Below the pieces are notes generated by a model. It was not told where the DNA came from. It did no database searches and worked only from the letters and a program-made list of their open reading frames with translations. Below are positions 45,259-53,564 of a stretch of DNA of 64,000 nucleotides, in pieces (the first letter of the stretch is position 1; every line of letters starts with the position of its first letter). The translations under genes and the position numbers were made by a program. The stretch is from the NCBI GenBank assembly GCA_003164135.1, contig PLSD01000102.1, positions 1-64,000 on the forward strand, written 5' to 3'. The DNA is from Acetobacteraceae bacterium. Lineage in GTDB: Bacteria > Pseudomonadota > Alphaproteobacteria > Acetobacterales > Acetobacteraceae.

Positions 45259-45947
45259 GCCAGCGCGTTATCATCACCGGTGCCGCCAGCGGCATCGGCT
45301 TGGCCACCGCCCGCGCCTTTGCCGCCGCCGGTGCACAGGTCGTCGGTATCGACATCTCCCCTGCCCCGGACGGCATTTTTTGCATCAAGGCCGACCTTGC
45401 CGACCCCGCGGCAATCGAGCAGGCGGTGACCGCGGCCGCCATGCGGCTCGGCGGCGTGGATTGCCTGGTCAACAGTGCCGGGGTTGAATACGATGCGGCC
45501 CTGGGCGCGCTTGACATCGCCGCGCTGGACAAAATGTTCGCCATCAACCTGCGCGGCCCGATGCTGGTAACGCAGGCGGCGTTGCCGCATTTCGCCGATG
45601 GCGCGCGCATTATCAACATCGCCTCCGAGCTCGGTTATCTCGGCCGTGCCGGCGCCTCGGGTTACTGCGCCACCAAAGGCGCCATTCTTAGCCTCACCCG
45701 CTCCTGGGCGCGCGAACTAGGACCGCGCATCCAGGTCAACGCCGTAGCGCCCGGTCCCATCGACACACCTTTGCTCAATTTTACCAACATGAGCGAGAGC
45801 CTGCAAAAAACCGAAAGCGGCAATCCGCTGGGGCGCATTGGCCGGCCCGAGGAAGTGGCGGCGGTCATTTTGTTTTTAGCCGGGCCGGGGGCGAGCTTCG
45901 TCACCGGCCAATGTTTCAGCGTCGATGGCGGCGCGGCAATGCACTGA
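45252..45947 (+). CDS. short-chain dehydrogenase/reductase (SDR) 2
   Basis: A 231-residue SDR with [27 protein letters not shown] and the catalytic Tyr-x3-Lys in [11 protein letters not shown]. The adenine-side motif reads [12 protein letters not shown], with an Asp after the second strand that favours NAD(H). It starts at GTG 45252 (or GTG 45255), overlapping the stop of SDR 1. The two SDRs are clearly different proteins rather than a recent duplication. Substrate unknown. Confidence 0.9.
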   Translation: MVSQRVIITGAASGIGLATARAFAAAGAQVVGIDISPAPDGIFCIKADLADPAAIEQAVTAAAMRLGGVDCLVNSAGVEYDAALGALDIAALDKMFAINLRGPMLVTQAALPHFADGARIINIASELGYLGRAGASGYCATKGAILSLTRSWARELGPRIQVNAVAPGPIDTPLLNFTNMSESLQKTESGNPLGRIGRPEEVAAVILFLAGPGASFVTGQCFSVDGGAAMH

Positions 45948-45956
45948 GGATTACAC

Positions 45957-46730
45957 ATGGTTGATAGCGTATTCATGGCGGAACTATCCTGGCCCGAGTG
46001 GCAGCAGAGAGTCGCGGACAGCGCGATCATCTTTCTGCCCCTCGGCGCCACCGAGCAGCACGGGCCGCACCTGCCGCTCAATGTCGATGTCATCCTGCCC
46101 ACCGCGGTGTGCGAACGCGTCGCGCGCGCCACCGGCGGCATCGTGGCGCCCACCATTCAGTACGGCTACAAATCCATGCCGCGCTCCGGCGGCGGCCAAA
46201 GTTTCCCCGGCACCACCAGCCTCGATGCGAATACGCTCAGCCTCGCGCTGCGCGATATCATCCGCGATATGGCCACCCATGGCGCGCGGCGATTCGTGCT
46301 CATCAACGGTCATTTCGAGAATAGCTGGCCGGCGGTGGAGGGGCTGGACCTCGCGCTGCGCGAACTGCGCCGCGACGGTATTACCGGTGTCACCGCCATG
46401 CGCCTGGAGTACTGGGATTTCGTGCGCCCCGCGACGCTGGATAGAATTTTCCCCGACGGGTTTCCCGGCACGGAACTTGAACACGCGAGCCTCATTGAGA
46501 CCTCGTTGATGCTGTTGCTGCGTCCGGACCTCGTCGACTTGTCAAAAGTGCCCCAGGAAGGCCGGGCAAGTTTCCCTACCTATGATATTCACCCGGCGCC
46601 GCCCGGCTATCTGCGTGCCTCCGGCGTGCTGGCGGATGCGCGCGGCTCGCGCGCCGAGATCGGGCAATGGCTGCTGGATGACCATGTGGAGCTCATCACC
46701 GCCGCGGTGAAAAAGGAATTCGGCCTTTGA
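45957..46730 (+). CDS. creatininase (creatinine amidohydrolase)
   Basis: A 257-residue member of the creatininase family that looks like the true enzyme. Metal ligands are the Glu, His and Asp in LGATEQHGPHLPLNVDV and the His and Glu in INGHFENSW. From memory, stretches such as VDVILPTAVCERVA, QYGYKSMPRSGGG, FPGTTSLDANTL, YWDFVRP and LMLLLRPDLVDL align closely with Pseudomonas putida creatininase, which interconverts creatinine and creatine. Other family branches (mycofactocin MftE, riboflavin FAPy deformylase) are less similar in these segments. The stop overlaps the TTG start of the Rieske gene (TTGA). Its place in the operon with two ureohydrolases supports a guanidino substrate. Confidence 0.85.
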   Translation: MVDSVFMAELSWPEWQQRVADSAIIFLPLGATEQHGPHLPLNVDVILPTAVCERVARATGGIVAPTIQYGYKSMPRSGGGQSFPGTTSLDANTLSLALRDIIRDMATHGARRFVLINGHFENSWPAVEGLDLALRELRRDGITGVTAMRLEYWDFVRPATLDRIFPDGFPGTELEHASLIETSLMLLLRPDLVDLSKVPQEGRASFPTYDIHPAPPGYLRASGVLADARGSRAEIGQWLLDDHVELITAAVKKEFGL

Positions 46731-47908
46731 ATATCCTGGATATTTCCAAGGACATCATCGCGACGGCGCAACGCCCTCTGGATCAGGCGCAAACCCTGCC
46801 GCCCCAGGCCTATACCGATGAAGCCTGGTTCACGCATGAGGCCGAGCATATATTGCGCGCCGGCTGGCTCTGCGCCGGGCATGTCTCGCAACTTAAGCAG
46901 CCAGGCGCCACGCTTCCACTCGACCTGTTGGGCGAACCGGTGATGCTGGTGCGCGGCAATGACGATGTCATCCGCGTGCTATCTCGCGTCTGCCCGCACC
47001 GCGCGTCGGACCTGCTGCTGGGCGGCGAAGCCACCGGCTGCCATGTCGCAGGCAGCGTGCTCACCTGCCCGTATCACCACTGGACCTTCGCGCTCGACGG
47101 CAAGCTCATGGGCGCACCACACATGCAAGGTGCTGTGGACTTCAACAAGGCCGAATGGAAACTGAACAATATCCGTAGCGCCGTGTGGGAAGGCTTCATC
47201 TTCGTCAACCTGAATGACGAGGCGCCGCCGCTGGAAACCTATTTCGCGGATTTCACCGCCATCGCCGCGCCGTGGCAACTGGCTGAGATGGAACTCGTCA
47301 TTTCCATGGACTGGGACTGTGCATTCAACTGGAAAGTGATGGTGGAAAACTGGATCGAAAGCTACCACCACATCGGCCCGCACTCCAAAACGCTCAACCC
47401 CTATATGCCGGCACAGGACACCTGGACCGAGCCGCCGAACGGGGCCTTTGTATACGCGCATCTGCCGATGACCGGACGGGACGCAGCACCTGTGCGCGAG
47501 GCGATTGCCAGCGGCGCCCCTGGCACCGGCTTCCTGCCAATTCCCGGCGTGCCGGTGGAGCGCCAGGGCGAGTGGAACCTATTCGTTGGCTTTCCTTGTT
47601 TCATGCTGCTGCTCGCACGCGACCGCGCCATCTGGTACCGCCTGCAACCCATTTCAGCGGAACGCTGCCGGCTCACCACCACCACGCTGGTCTCGCGCGC
47701 AAGCCTGCAAGCCCCCGGCTATGCGCAAACCCTGGAAGCGGAAACCAAAATGTTGTTCGATTTCCACGTGGAAGACATGCAGGTGAACGAAGCTGTGCAG
47801 CGCGGGTTGCGTTCCCGCCACGCCGTGCGCGGGCGGCTTAGCCAACTGGAAGAGCCCGTCTGGCAATTCCATCGTTTACTAGCGGCACAAATGGCAGACT
47901 TCCGATGA
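46727..47908 (+). CDS. Rieske-type ring-hydroxylating/N-demethylating oxygenase, alpha subunit
   Basis: A 393-residue oxygenase. The Rieske [2Fe-2S] ligands are Cys89 and His91 (VCPHRAS) and Cys114 and His117 (LTCPYHHW); the 22-residue spacing between the pairs is slightly long. The mononuclear iron site is in ENWIESYHHIGPHSKT (His214, His219). The sequence style (LDLLGEPVMLVRG, GWLCAGHVSQL) resembles glycine-betaine and related N-demethylases more than naphthalene-type dioxygenases. Such enzymes release formaldehyde when they remove N-methyl groups. The start is TTG 46727. No reductase or ferredoxin gene is in the operon, so electrons must come from a protein encoded elsewhere. Confidence 0.88.
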   Translation: MNILDISKDIIATAQRPLDQAQTLPPQAYTDEAWFTHEAEHILRAGWLCAGHVSQLKQPGATLPLDLLGEPVMLVRGNDDVIRVLSRVCPHRASDLLLGGEATGCHVAGSVLTCPYHHWTFALDGKLMGAPHMQGAVDFNKAEWKLNNIRSAVWEGFIFVNLNDEAPPLETYFADFTAIAAPWQLAEMELVISMDWDCAFNWKVMVENWIESYHHIGPHSKTLNPYMPAQDTWTEPPNGAFVYAHLPMTGRDAAPVREAIASGAPGTGFLPIPGVPVERQGEWNLFVGFPCFMLLLARDRAIWYRLQPISAERCRLTTTTLVSRASLQAPGYAQTLEAETKMLFDFHVEDMQVNEAVQRGLRSRHAVRGRLSQLEEPVWQFHRLLAAQMADFR

Positions 47909-48846
47909 ACGGCCTGTTCGAGCCCACCGACGCCGCACTGGTACCGCGCTTCGCCGGCGTAGCCAGCTTCATGCGCCTGCCGGTTGTCACGGACCCCGCA
48001 CTGGTCGACGTCGCTTTGGTCGGCGTACCGTTCGACGGCGGCACCACCAACCGCCCCGGCACGCGCCACGGGCCGCGCGAAATCCGCAACCAGTCCAGCC
48101 TGATGCGCCGCATCAACGCCAACGGCGTGGCTCCTTATGACACGCTGCGGGTGGCCGACCTTGGCGATTCTCCAGTCAACCCGATCGACCTGCTCGACTC
48201 CCTTGCAAAAATCGAAGGTTTTTTTACCGGCATCGCCGCAGCCGGCGCCATCCCCATCACGGCGGGTGGCGACCATCTCATCACACTGCCCATCCTGCGC
48301 GCGCTCGCCGCCAAAGCGCCGGTGGGGCTCATCCATTTCGACGCGCATTCCGACACCAACGACAAATATTTTGGCGACAACCCCTACACCCACGGCTCCC
48401 CCTTTCGCCGCGCCGTGGAGGAAGGCCTGCTCGACCCCAAGCGCTGCGTGCAGATCGGCATTCGCGGCACCTATTATCATCCCACGGATTTTGACTTCGC
48501 CCGCGCCGCGGGATTTCGCATCATCACCATGGACGAGGTAATGGACCGCGGCATCACCGAAGTCATGGTGGAAACACGCCTAATCATCGGCGCTGATCCT
48601 GTCTATGTCTCTTTTGACATCGACAGTCTCGACCCCGCCATCGCGGTGGGCACGGGCACGCCGGAAATCGGCGGCTTCACCGCGCGGGAGGCGCAACGCA
48701 TGCTGCGCAGTCTCACAGGTCTGAACATCATCGGCGCCGACGTGGTGGAAGTCTCCCCCCCGTTCGACCCCTCAGGCCTCACCGCGCTGACAGGTGCGAC
48801 CATGATGTTCGAACTGCTTTGCGCCATCGCCGGAGGCAAAAACTGA
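47905..48846 (+). CDS. ureohydrolase (agmatinase/guanidino-acid hydrolase family) 1
   Basis: A 313-residue manganese or nickel ureohydrolase. Metal ligands lie in TAGGDHLIT, IHFDAHSDTND and VSFDIDSLDPAIAVGTGTPE. The N-terminal loop VGVPFDGGTTNRPGTRHGP and the HGSPF motif fit agmatinase, guanidinobutyrase and guanidinopropionase relatives. These enzymes split a guanidino group to give urea and an amine. The substrate cannot be read from sequence; a short guanidino acid is likely from context. The start overlaps the Rieske stop (ATGA), and the stop overlaps the next ureohydrolase start (TGATG). Confidence 0.9.
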   Translation: MNGLFEPTDAALVPRFAGVASFMRLPVVTDPALVDVALVGVPFDGGTTNRPGTRHGPREIRNQSSLMRRINANGVAPYDTLRVADLGDSPVNPIDLLDSLAKIEGFFTGIAAAGAIPITAGGDHLITLPILRALAAKAPVGLIHFDAHSDTNDKYFGDNPYTHGSPFRRAVEEGLLDPKRCVQIGIRGTYYHPTDFDFARAAGFRIITMDEVMDRGITEVMVETRLIIGADPVYVSFDIDSLDPAIAVGTGTPEIGGFTAREAQRMLRSLTGLNIIGADVVEVSPPFDPSGLTALTGATMMFELLCAIAGGKN

Positions 48847-49790
48847 TGGCGCATGGCTACGAATCCGGCCGGCTGGATCTGCCCTTCGTTGGTATCTGCA
48901 GCTTCGGCAAATATCCCATCCAGCTCGACTGGGATAACATCCAGGCCGACGCCGCCATTCTCGGCGCCCCGTTTGATGGCGGCACGCAATGGCGTCCCGG
49001 CGCCCGTTTTGGTCCCCGCGCCATCCGCGAGGCCTCTACCTTATTTGCCTTCGGCCATGCCGGCGCCTACGACCATGAGGACGATACCACCTATCTCGGT
49101 AACTGCCGCATCACCGATATCGGCGACGCCGATATTATTCATACCGACACCGAACAAAGCCACGCCAATATCGAACTGGGCGTGCGCAAAATTCTCGCCG
49201 CCGGGGCCATCCCCGTGGTGCTGGGCGGCGACCATTCCATTAACATCCCCTGCATCCGCGCGTTCGACCGCCAACCCCCGGTGCATCTGGTGCAGATCGA
49301 CGCGCATCTGGATTTCGTCGACGAGCGCCACGGCGTGCGCCACGGCCACGGCAACCCCATGCGCCGTGCCGCCGAGCAACCCTACGTCACCGGCCTCACC
49401 CAGCTTGGCATCCGCAATGTTTCTTCAACAGCACGCGACGGTTATGAGGATGCGCGGGCGCGCGGCTCGGACATTTTATCCGTACGCCAGGTCCGCCAGC
49501 TTGGCACGCAAGCCGTGCTGGAACGTATTCCCGCAGGTGTGCGCTATTATCTTTCCATTGACATCGACGCCTTCGACCCCTCGATCGCACCGGGCACCGG
49601 CACACCCAGCCATGGCGGCTTCACTTATTACGAGGTTCTGGAACTGCTCGCCGGCCTGGCCAAACGCGGTGCCATCGTTGGCATCGACCTCGTCGAGACC
49701 GCGCCCAGTTACGACCCCTCCGGCATCACCGCCATCCTGGCCGCGCAACTGCTGCTCAATCTCCTGGGACGGGTCCTGGCGCTGAAATAG
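48846..49790 (+). CDS. ureohydrolase (agmatinase/guanidino-acid hydrolase family) 2
   Basis: A 314-residue ureohydrolase with metal motifs VLGGDHSIN, VQIDAHLDFVD and LSIDIDAFDPSIAPGTGTPSHGG. It is clearly diverged from its neighbour in the N-terminal region and the specificity loops, so the pair is either two enzymes with different guanidino substrates or subunits of one hetero-oligomer. It is the last gene of the operon; a strong hairpin terminator follows before the convergent acyl-CoA dehydrogenase gene. No Ni-insertion genes (HypAB) are adjacent. Confidence 0.9.
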   Translation: MAHGYESGRLDLPFVGICSFGKYPIQLDWDNIQADAAILGAPFDGGTQWRPGARFGPRAIREASTLFAFGHAGAYDHEDDTTYLGNCRITDIGDADIIHTDTEQSHANIELGVRKILAAGAIPVVLGGDHSINIPCIRAFDRQPPVHLVQIDAHLDFVDERHGVRHGHGNPMRRAAEQPYVTGLTQLGIRNVSSTARDGYEDARARGSDILSVRQVRQLGTQAVLERIPAGVRYYLSIDIDAFDPSIAPGTGTPSHGGFTYYEVLELLAGLAKRGAIVGIDLVETAPSYDPSGITAILAAQLLLNLLGRVLALK

Positions 49791-49842
49791 TCCAGACCAA
49801 GCCGCCTGCCTGGGTTCTCGGCGCGGACGAGGGGGTGAGATA

Positions 49843-49877
49843 GTATGGGCGTGAAGCGGGAAGCCTCACGCCCATAC
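49843..49877. terminator. bidirectional stem-loop terminator
   Basis: GTATGGGCGTGA (49843-49854) pairs perfectly with TCACGCCCATAC (49866-49877) around an 11-base loop. It sits between the convergent ends of the ureohydrolase operon and the acyl-CoA dehydrogenase gene. No long T-run follows, but the position fits transcript termination for both. Confidence 0.65.
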
Positions 49878-49884
49878 AGCGAAG

Positions 49885-51036
49885 TTAGATCGAGCGGCCA
49901 ACCATGAGGCGCATGATCTCGGCGGTGCCTGCGAAAATGCGATGCAGGCGGGCGGCGGTGTACAGGCGGCTGACCGGATATTCATCCATGTAGCCGGCGC
50001 CGCCATGGAACTGCACGCACTGGTCGATGATGCGCGCCTCCATCTCGGGCAGCCAGATTTTGGCCATGGCGCAACGCACGGTGTCGAGCTTGCCGGTTTT
50101 CAGGTAATCGCGGATCAAATCGTCAAGGAACGCCCGGCCGACTGCCAGTTCGGTTTTCATTTCCGCCAGTTTGAAGCGGGTATTCTGGAAGTCGATAATG
50201 GCCTGGCCGAAGGAACGGCGGTTGCGGGTGAAGGTGACGGTTTCGTCGAATGCCCGTTGCGAGGCGGCGTGCGCGATCGAGGGCCAGGTGATGCGGTCCA
50301 TGTTAAGGCCGGTCATCACCACTTTCATGCCCGCACCTTCAACGCCGACCAGGTTGGAGACGGGAACACGCACATCCTGGAAGGCGATTTCGCCGGTGCC
50401 GGAGAGATGCGAGCCCATTTTTTCCAGCTGGCGGCCACGGATGAAACCTGGACGATCGGCCTCGACGATAATCATCGAAATGCCCTTCATGCCCAGTTCC
50501 GGCTGGGTTTTGCAGGCGACAATGAAGGCACCGGCGAAGGCGGCATTGCCGATGTAGGTTTTGGCGCCGTTGATGACGTATTCATCACCGTCGCGCACGG
50601 CCGAGGTGCGGATGCTGGCGACGTCACTGCCGCTATCGGGCTCGGTGATGGCAAAGCCAAAGCGGATATCGCCCTTGGCGAGCGGGGGCATCCATTTGTG
50701 CCGTTGCTCCTCGGAGCCGTTGTGGAAGAGGATTTCGCTGACGCCGTCGCCGATCACCAAGGGGGCAATGCTGGCCCCAGCCACGCTGTAGCCCAGTTCC
50801 TCGGCGATGATGACGCGGCAGAGGAAATCGCCGCCCGGCCCGCCGTATTCTTCGGGCACGCCGACCGCGAGAAAGCCCATTTCGCCGGCCTTGCTGAAGA
50901 AGGATTGCGGGACCCGGCCCTCCTTCAGCCACTCGTCCACATGGGCATCGGCCTCGGTTTCCAGGAAGCGCCGGTATGACGCCCGGAAGATTTCATGCTC
51001 CTCGGTGAACAGATCTCGGGTATAATTATAGGGCAT
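49885..51036 (-). CDS. acyl-CoA dehydrogenase
   Basis: A 383-residue FAD-dependent dehydrogenase that introduces a double bond into an acyl-CoA. N-terminal helical domain EEHEIFRASYRRFLETE, FAD-binding loops GFAITEPDSGSDVASIRTSA and GAKTYIGNA, and the C-terminal QFHGGAGYMDEYPVSRLY and RIFAGTAEIMR are all present. The profile resembles long-chain or general bacterial ACADs. Chain-length specificity is unknown. No electron-transfer flavoprotein or thiolase gene is adjacent. A link with the neighbouring guanidino operon is not evident, since it is on the opposite strand behind a terminator. Confidence 0.93.
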   Translation of the reverse strand: MPYNYTRDLFTEEHEIFRASYRRFLETEADAHVDEWLKEGRVPQSFFSKAGEMGFLAVGVPEEYGGPGGDFLCRVIIAEELGYSVAGASIAPLVIGDGVSEILFHNGSEEQRHKWMPPLAKGDIRFGFAITEPDSGSDVASIRTSAVRDGDEYVINGAKTYIGNAAFAGAFIVACKTQPELGMKGISMIIVEADRPGFIRGRQLEKMGSHLSGTGEIAFQDVRVPVSNLVGVEGAGMKVVMTGLNMDRITWPSIAHAASQRAFDETVTFTRNRRSFGQAIIDFQNTRFKLAEMKTELAVGRAFLDDLIRDYLKTGKLDTVRCAMAKIWLPEMEARIIDQCVQFHGGAGYMDEYPVSRLYTAARLHRIFAGTAEIMRLMVGRSI

Positions 51037-51209
51037 TACGTTCTCTCTCCTTACGGGGCAACAATTCGTTCGCTACCTGCTATTTAACTACCGTACTATT
51101 TTATCCAACGTGTCCGGTCAAAAGGCAACTGGCCTGGAGCGGGTGCCATCTTGCGATTATGCCGCCCGGTAGTAATTAGAGCGTCATCCATGCCGCCAGG
51201 TGTAAATCC

Positions 51210-53546
51210 ATGCCCGAAGACCTCCGCCTTGTAGCACTTGAGACCAGCCCGCCCGCCTTTACCGAGGGCACCGCGGAAATGATGGCATGGGATATTTTCG
51301 GCGTGGCGGGCACCGCCCAGCTGCTTTACGGCGAACGCGACCAGAATTTCCGCATCCGGCCCGAGGGCAGCGACGGGATCATCTTCAAAATTCTTGGCCC
51401 GGCCGAGGACCCTGCCGCCGTCGACTTCCAGACCGCGGCCCTTGAACATATCGCCGCCATGGACCCCACCCTGCCGGTGCCGCGCGTGCGCAGAACCCTC
51501 GCAGGCGAGGCCTACACGCGAGTGAACGACAACGCGGGTGTTCCTCACATCGTGCGTGCGCTGGACTTCCAACCGGGGCGGATCATGGAAGGCGTGGAAC
51601 CCAGCCGGGCGTTGTTGCGTAACGCAGGCGCCACCCTGGCGCGGCTAGACCGTGCGCTCGCGAACTTCTTCCACCCGGCAGCGGGCCAGCGCATCGTATG
51701 GGACGCCCGCCGCGCGGTTGAGCTGCGCCCATCCGCCGACCTCATCAGCGATTCCGCCCACCGCGCTTTGATCGGCGGCGTGCTCGACCGCTTCATCGCC
51801 TTCATGCCCGAGCTGGCGCGCCTGCGCGCCCAGGTCATCCATAACGACTGCCACCCCGGCAACATGCTGGTTGACCCTGAGCAGCGCGCGATCACCGGCC
51901 TGCTCGACTTCGGCGACATGATCCATGGCCCGCTGGTGCTCAACATTGCCGTTACCGCCGCCGAAACCACCGGCAAAAACCTCTCCCCCATCGACTACGC
52001 CGCCGAGGTAATTGCCGGCTACAATGCGGTTCTGCCGCTGGAGGACGCCGAATTCCCCGCCCTGTTCGAGGCGATCATCGCGCGCCATGCCATGAGCGCG
52101 ACCATCCATGCCTGGCGGCGGCAGCATGACCCGGAAGGTGCCGCAAAGCTCGGCAGCCTCAGCGCCGCCAGCGCTCCCGCGATCGAGGCATTCCTCAACG
52201 CCGGGCGTGACGCCGTAGTCGCCAAATTCCGCGCCGCGGCGGCCAGCCCGGAAACAGACCGCGCCACCGGCACACTCTCAGCCCAGCTACAAACCCGCCG
52301 GCGGCATTTCCTAGGGCGCGGCCTGGAACTCTCCTACCGCGAGCCGCTGCATCTGGTGCGGGGCGAAGGCGTGTATCTGTATGAACCGAATGGCGGGCGC
52401 TATCTCGACGCCTATAACAACGTGCCTTCGGTCGGCCACGGCAATCCGCGTGTAGCTGCCGCCATTGGCCGGCAGATGGCAACGCTCTGCACCAACACCC
52501 GCTACCTCCATCAGGCGGTCGTCGACTATGCCGAGCGCCTGACCGCCACCATGCCCGCCGGGCTGGAGACCTGCCTGTTCGTCAACAGCGGCAGCGAGGC
52601 GAACGACGCCGCCTGGCGCATCGCCAAAATTGTCACCGGCAAACGCGGCGCTCTGGTGATGGCCAACGCGTATCATGGTGTGACCGATGCGGTAGCGGCA
52701 CTTTCCCCCTACTGCTGGCCATACGCCCGGCCGTTGCAGCCGCATGTCCAAGCGCTGGAAGCACCCGACACCTATCGCGGACGCTTCCGTGCCGATGACC
52801 CGGAGGCGGCGGCACATTACGCCGCCGATGCGCACCGGGCGATCTCGGCGCTACAAGCAAGCGGCCACGGCGTCGCCGCCCTCATCATCGACTCCGCCTT
52901 CGTCTCGAACGGCATCCTGGATGTGCCCCCCGGCTATTTCGCGGCCATTGCCGCCAAGGTCCGCGCTGCTGGCGGCTTGGTTATTGGCGACGAGGTCCAG
53001 TCCGGCTTTGGGCGTCTGGGGGATATGTTCTGGGGTTTTGCCCGCCACGGCGTGGTCCCGGACCTGGTCACGCTCGGCAAGCCGATGGCGAACGGCCATC
53101 CCGCTGGCGCGGTGGTCACGCGGCGCGACCTGCTGGAGGCTTTTACCGACCAGATCGACTTCTTCTCCACGTTTGGCGGCAACCCGGTTTCCGCCGCCGC
53201 CGCGCTGGCCACGCTCGATATTCTGCAAAGCGAAAACCTGCAGGAAAATGCCCGCGCCACCGGCTCCTTGTTGCGCGAGGGCATCAGCACCCTGGCCACG
53301 CGGCATCCGGCCATCGGCGACGTGCGGGGCAGCGGCCTCATGGTTGGCGTCGACATTGTTAGCGACCGAAGCCGTCGTACCCCCGACGCTGACGCCGCCA
53401 AGCAGATCGCGAATGCGATGCGCCACCTGGGGGTGCTAATCGGCACCGAGGGTCCGGACGGCAACGTCCTGAAAATCCGCCCGCCGCTGCCCTTCGGCCC
53501 GGAACATGCCACGATTTTGCTCGATGCTCTGGATCGTTCACTTTAG
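51210..53546 (+). CDS. fused aminoglycoside-phosphotransferase-like kinase and class III aminotransferase/phospho-lyase
   Basis: A 778-residue fusion. Residues 1-340 form a choline/APH-type kinase with the catalytic loop VIHNDCHPGN (Asp213) and the magnesium motif LLDFGD. Residues about 355-778 form a class III PLP protein: VGHGNPRVAAAIGRQ, FVNSGSEANDAAWR, VIGDEVQSGFGRLG and the PLP lysine in LVTLGKPMANGHP (about Lys624). The order kinase then class III enzyme mirrors hydroxylysine kinase plus phospho-hydroxylysine phospho-lyase, or ethanolamine-phosphate phospho-lyase, known as separate proteins in animals. An amino alcohol is likely phosphorylated and then split to an aldehyde, ammonia and phosphate. 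Exact substrate unknown. It is monocistronic and divergent from the acyl-CoA dehydrogenase. Confidence 0.88.
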   Translation: MPEDLRLVALETSPPAFTEGTAEMMAWDIFGVAGTAQLLYGERDQNFRIRPEGSDGIIFKILGPAEDPAAVDFQTAALEHIAAMDPTLPVPRVRRTLAGEAYTRVNDNAGVPHIVRALDFQPGRIMEGVEPSRALLRNAGATLARLDRALANFFHPAAGQRIVWDARRAVELRPSADLISDSAHRALIGGVLDRFIAFMPELARLRAQVIHNDCHPGNMLVDPEQRAITGLLDFGDMIHGPLVLNIAVTAAETTGKNLSPIDYAAEVIAGYNAVLPLEDAEFPALFEAIIARHAMSATIHAWRRQHDPEGAAKLGSLSAASAPAIEAFLNAGRDAVVAKFRAAAASPETDRATGTLSAQLQTRRRHFLGRGLELSYREPLHLVRGEGVYLYEPNGGRYLDAYNNVPSVGHGNPRVAAAIGRQMATLCTNTRYLHQAVVDYAERLTATMPAGLETCLFVNSGSEANDAAWRIAKIVTGKRGALVMANAYHGVTDAVAALSPYCWPYARPLQPHVQALEAPDTYRGRFRADDPEAAAHYAADAHRAISALQASGHGVAALIIDSAFVSNGILDVPPGYFAAIAAKVRAAGGLVIGDEVQSGFGRLGDMFWGFARHGVVPDLVTLGKPMANGHPAGAVVTRRDLLEAFTDQIDFFSTFGGNPVSAAAALATLDILQSENLQENARATGSLLREGISTLATRHPAIGDVRGSGLMVGVDIVSDRSRRTPDADAAKQIANAMRHLGVLIGTEGPDGNVLKIRPPLPFGPEHATILLDALDRSL

Positions 53547-53564
53547 GGGCTAGCCGATTTCCAA

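Noticed and set aside
45957-46730. Creatininase homologue as mycofactocin-system MftE
   Set aside because: No mycofactocin precursor or radical SAM genes are nearby, and the sequence resembles true creatininase in the regions I can recall.
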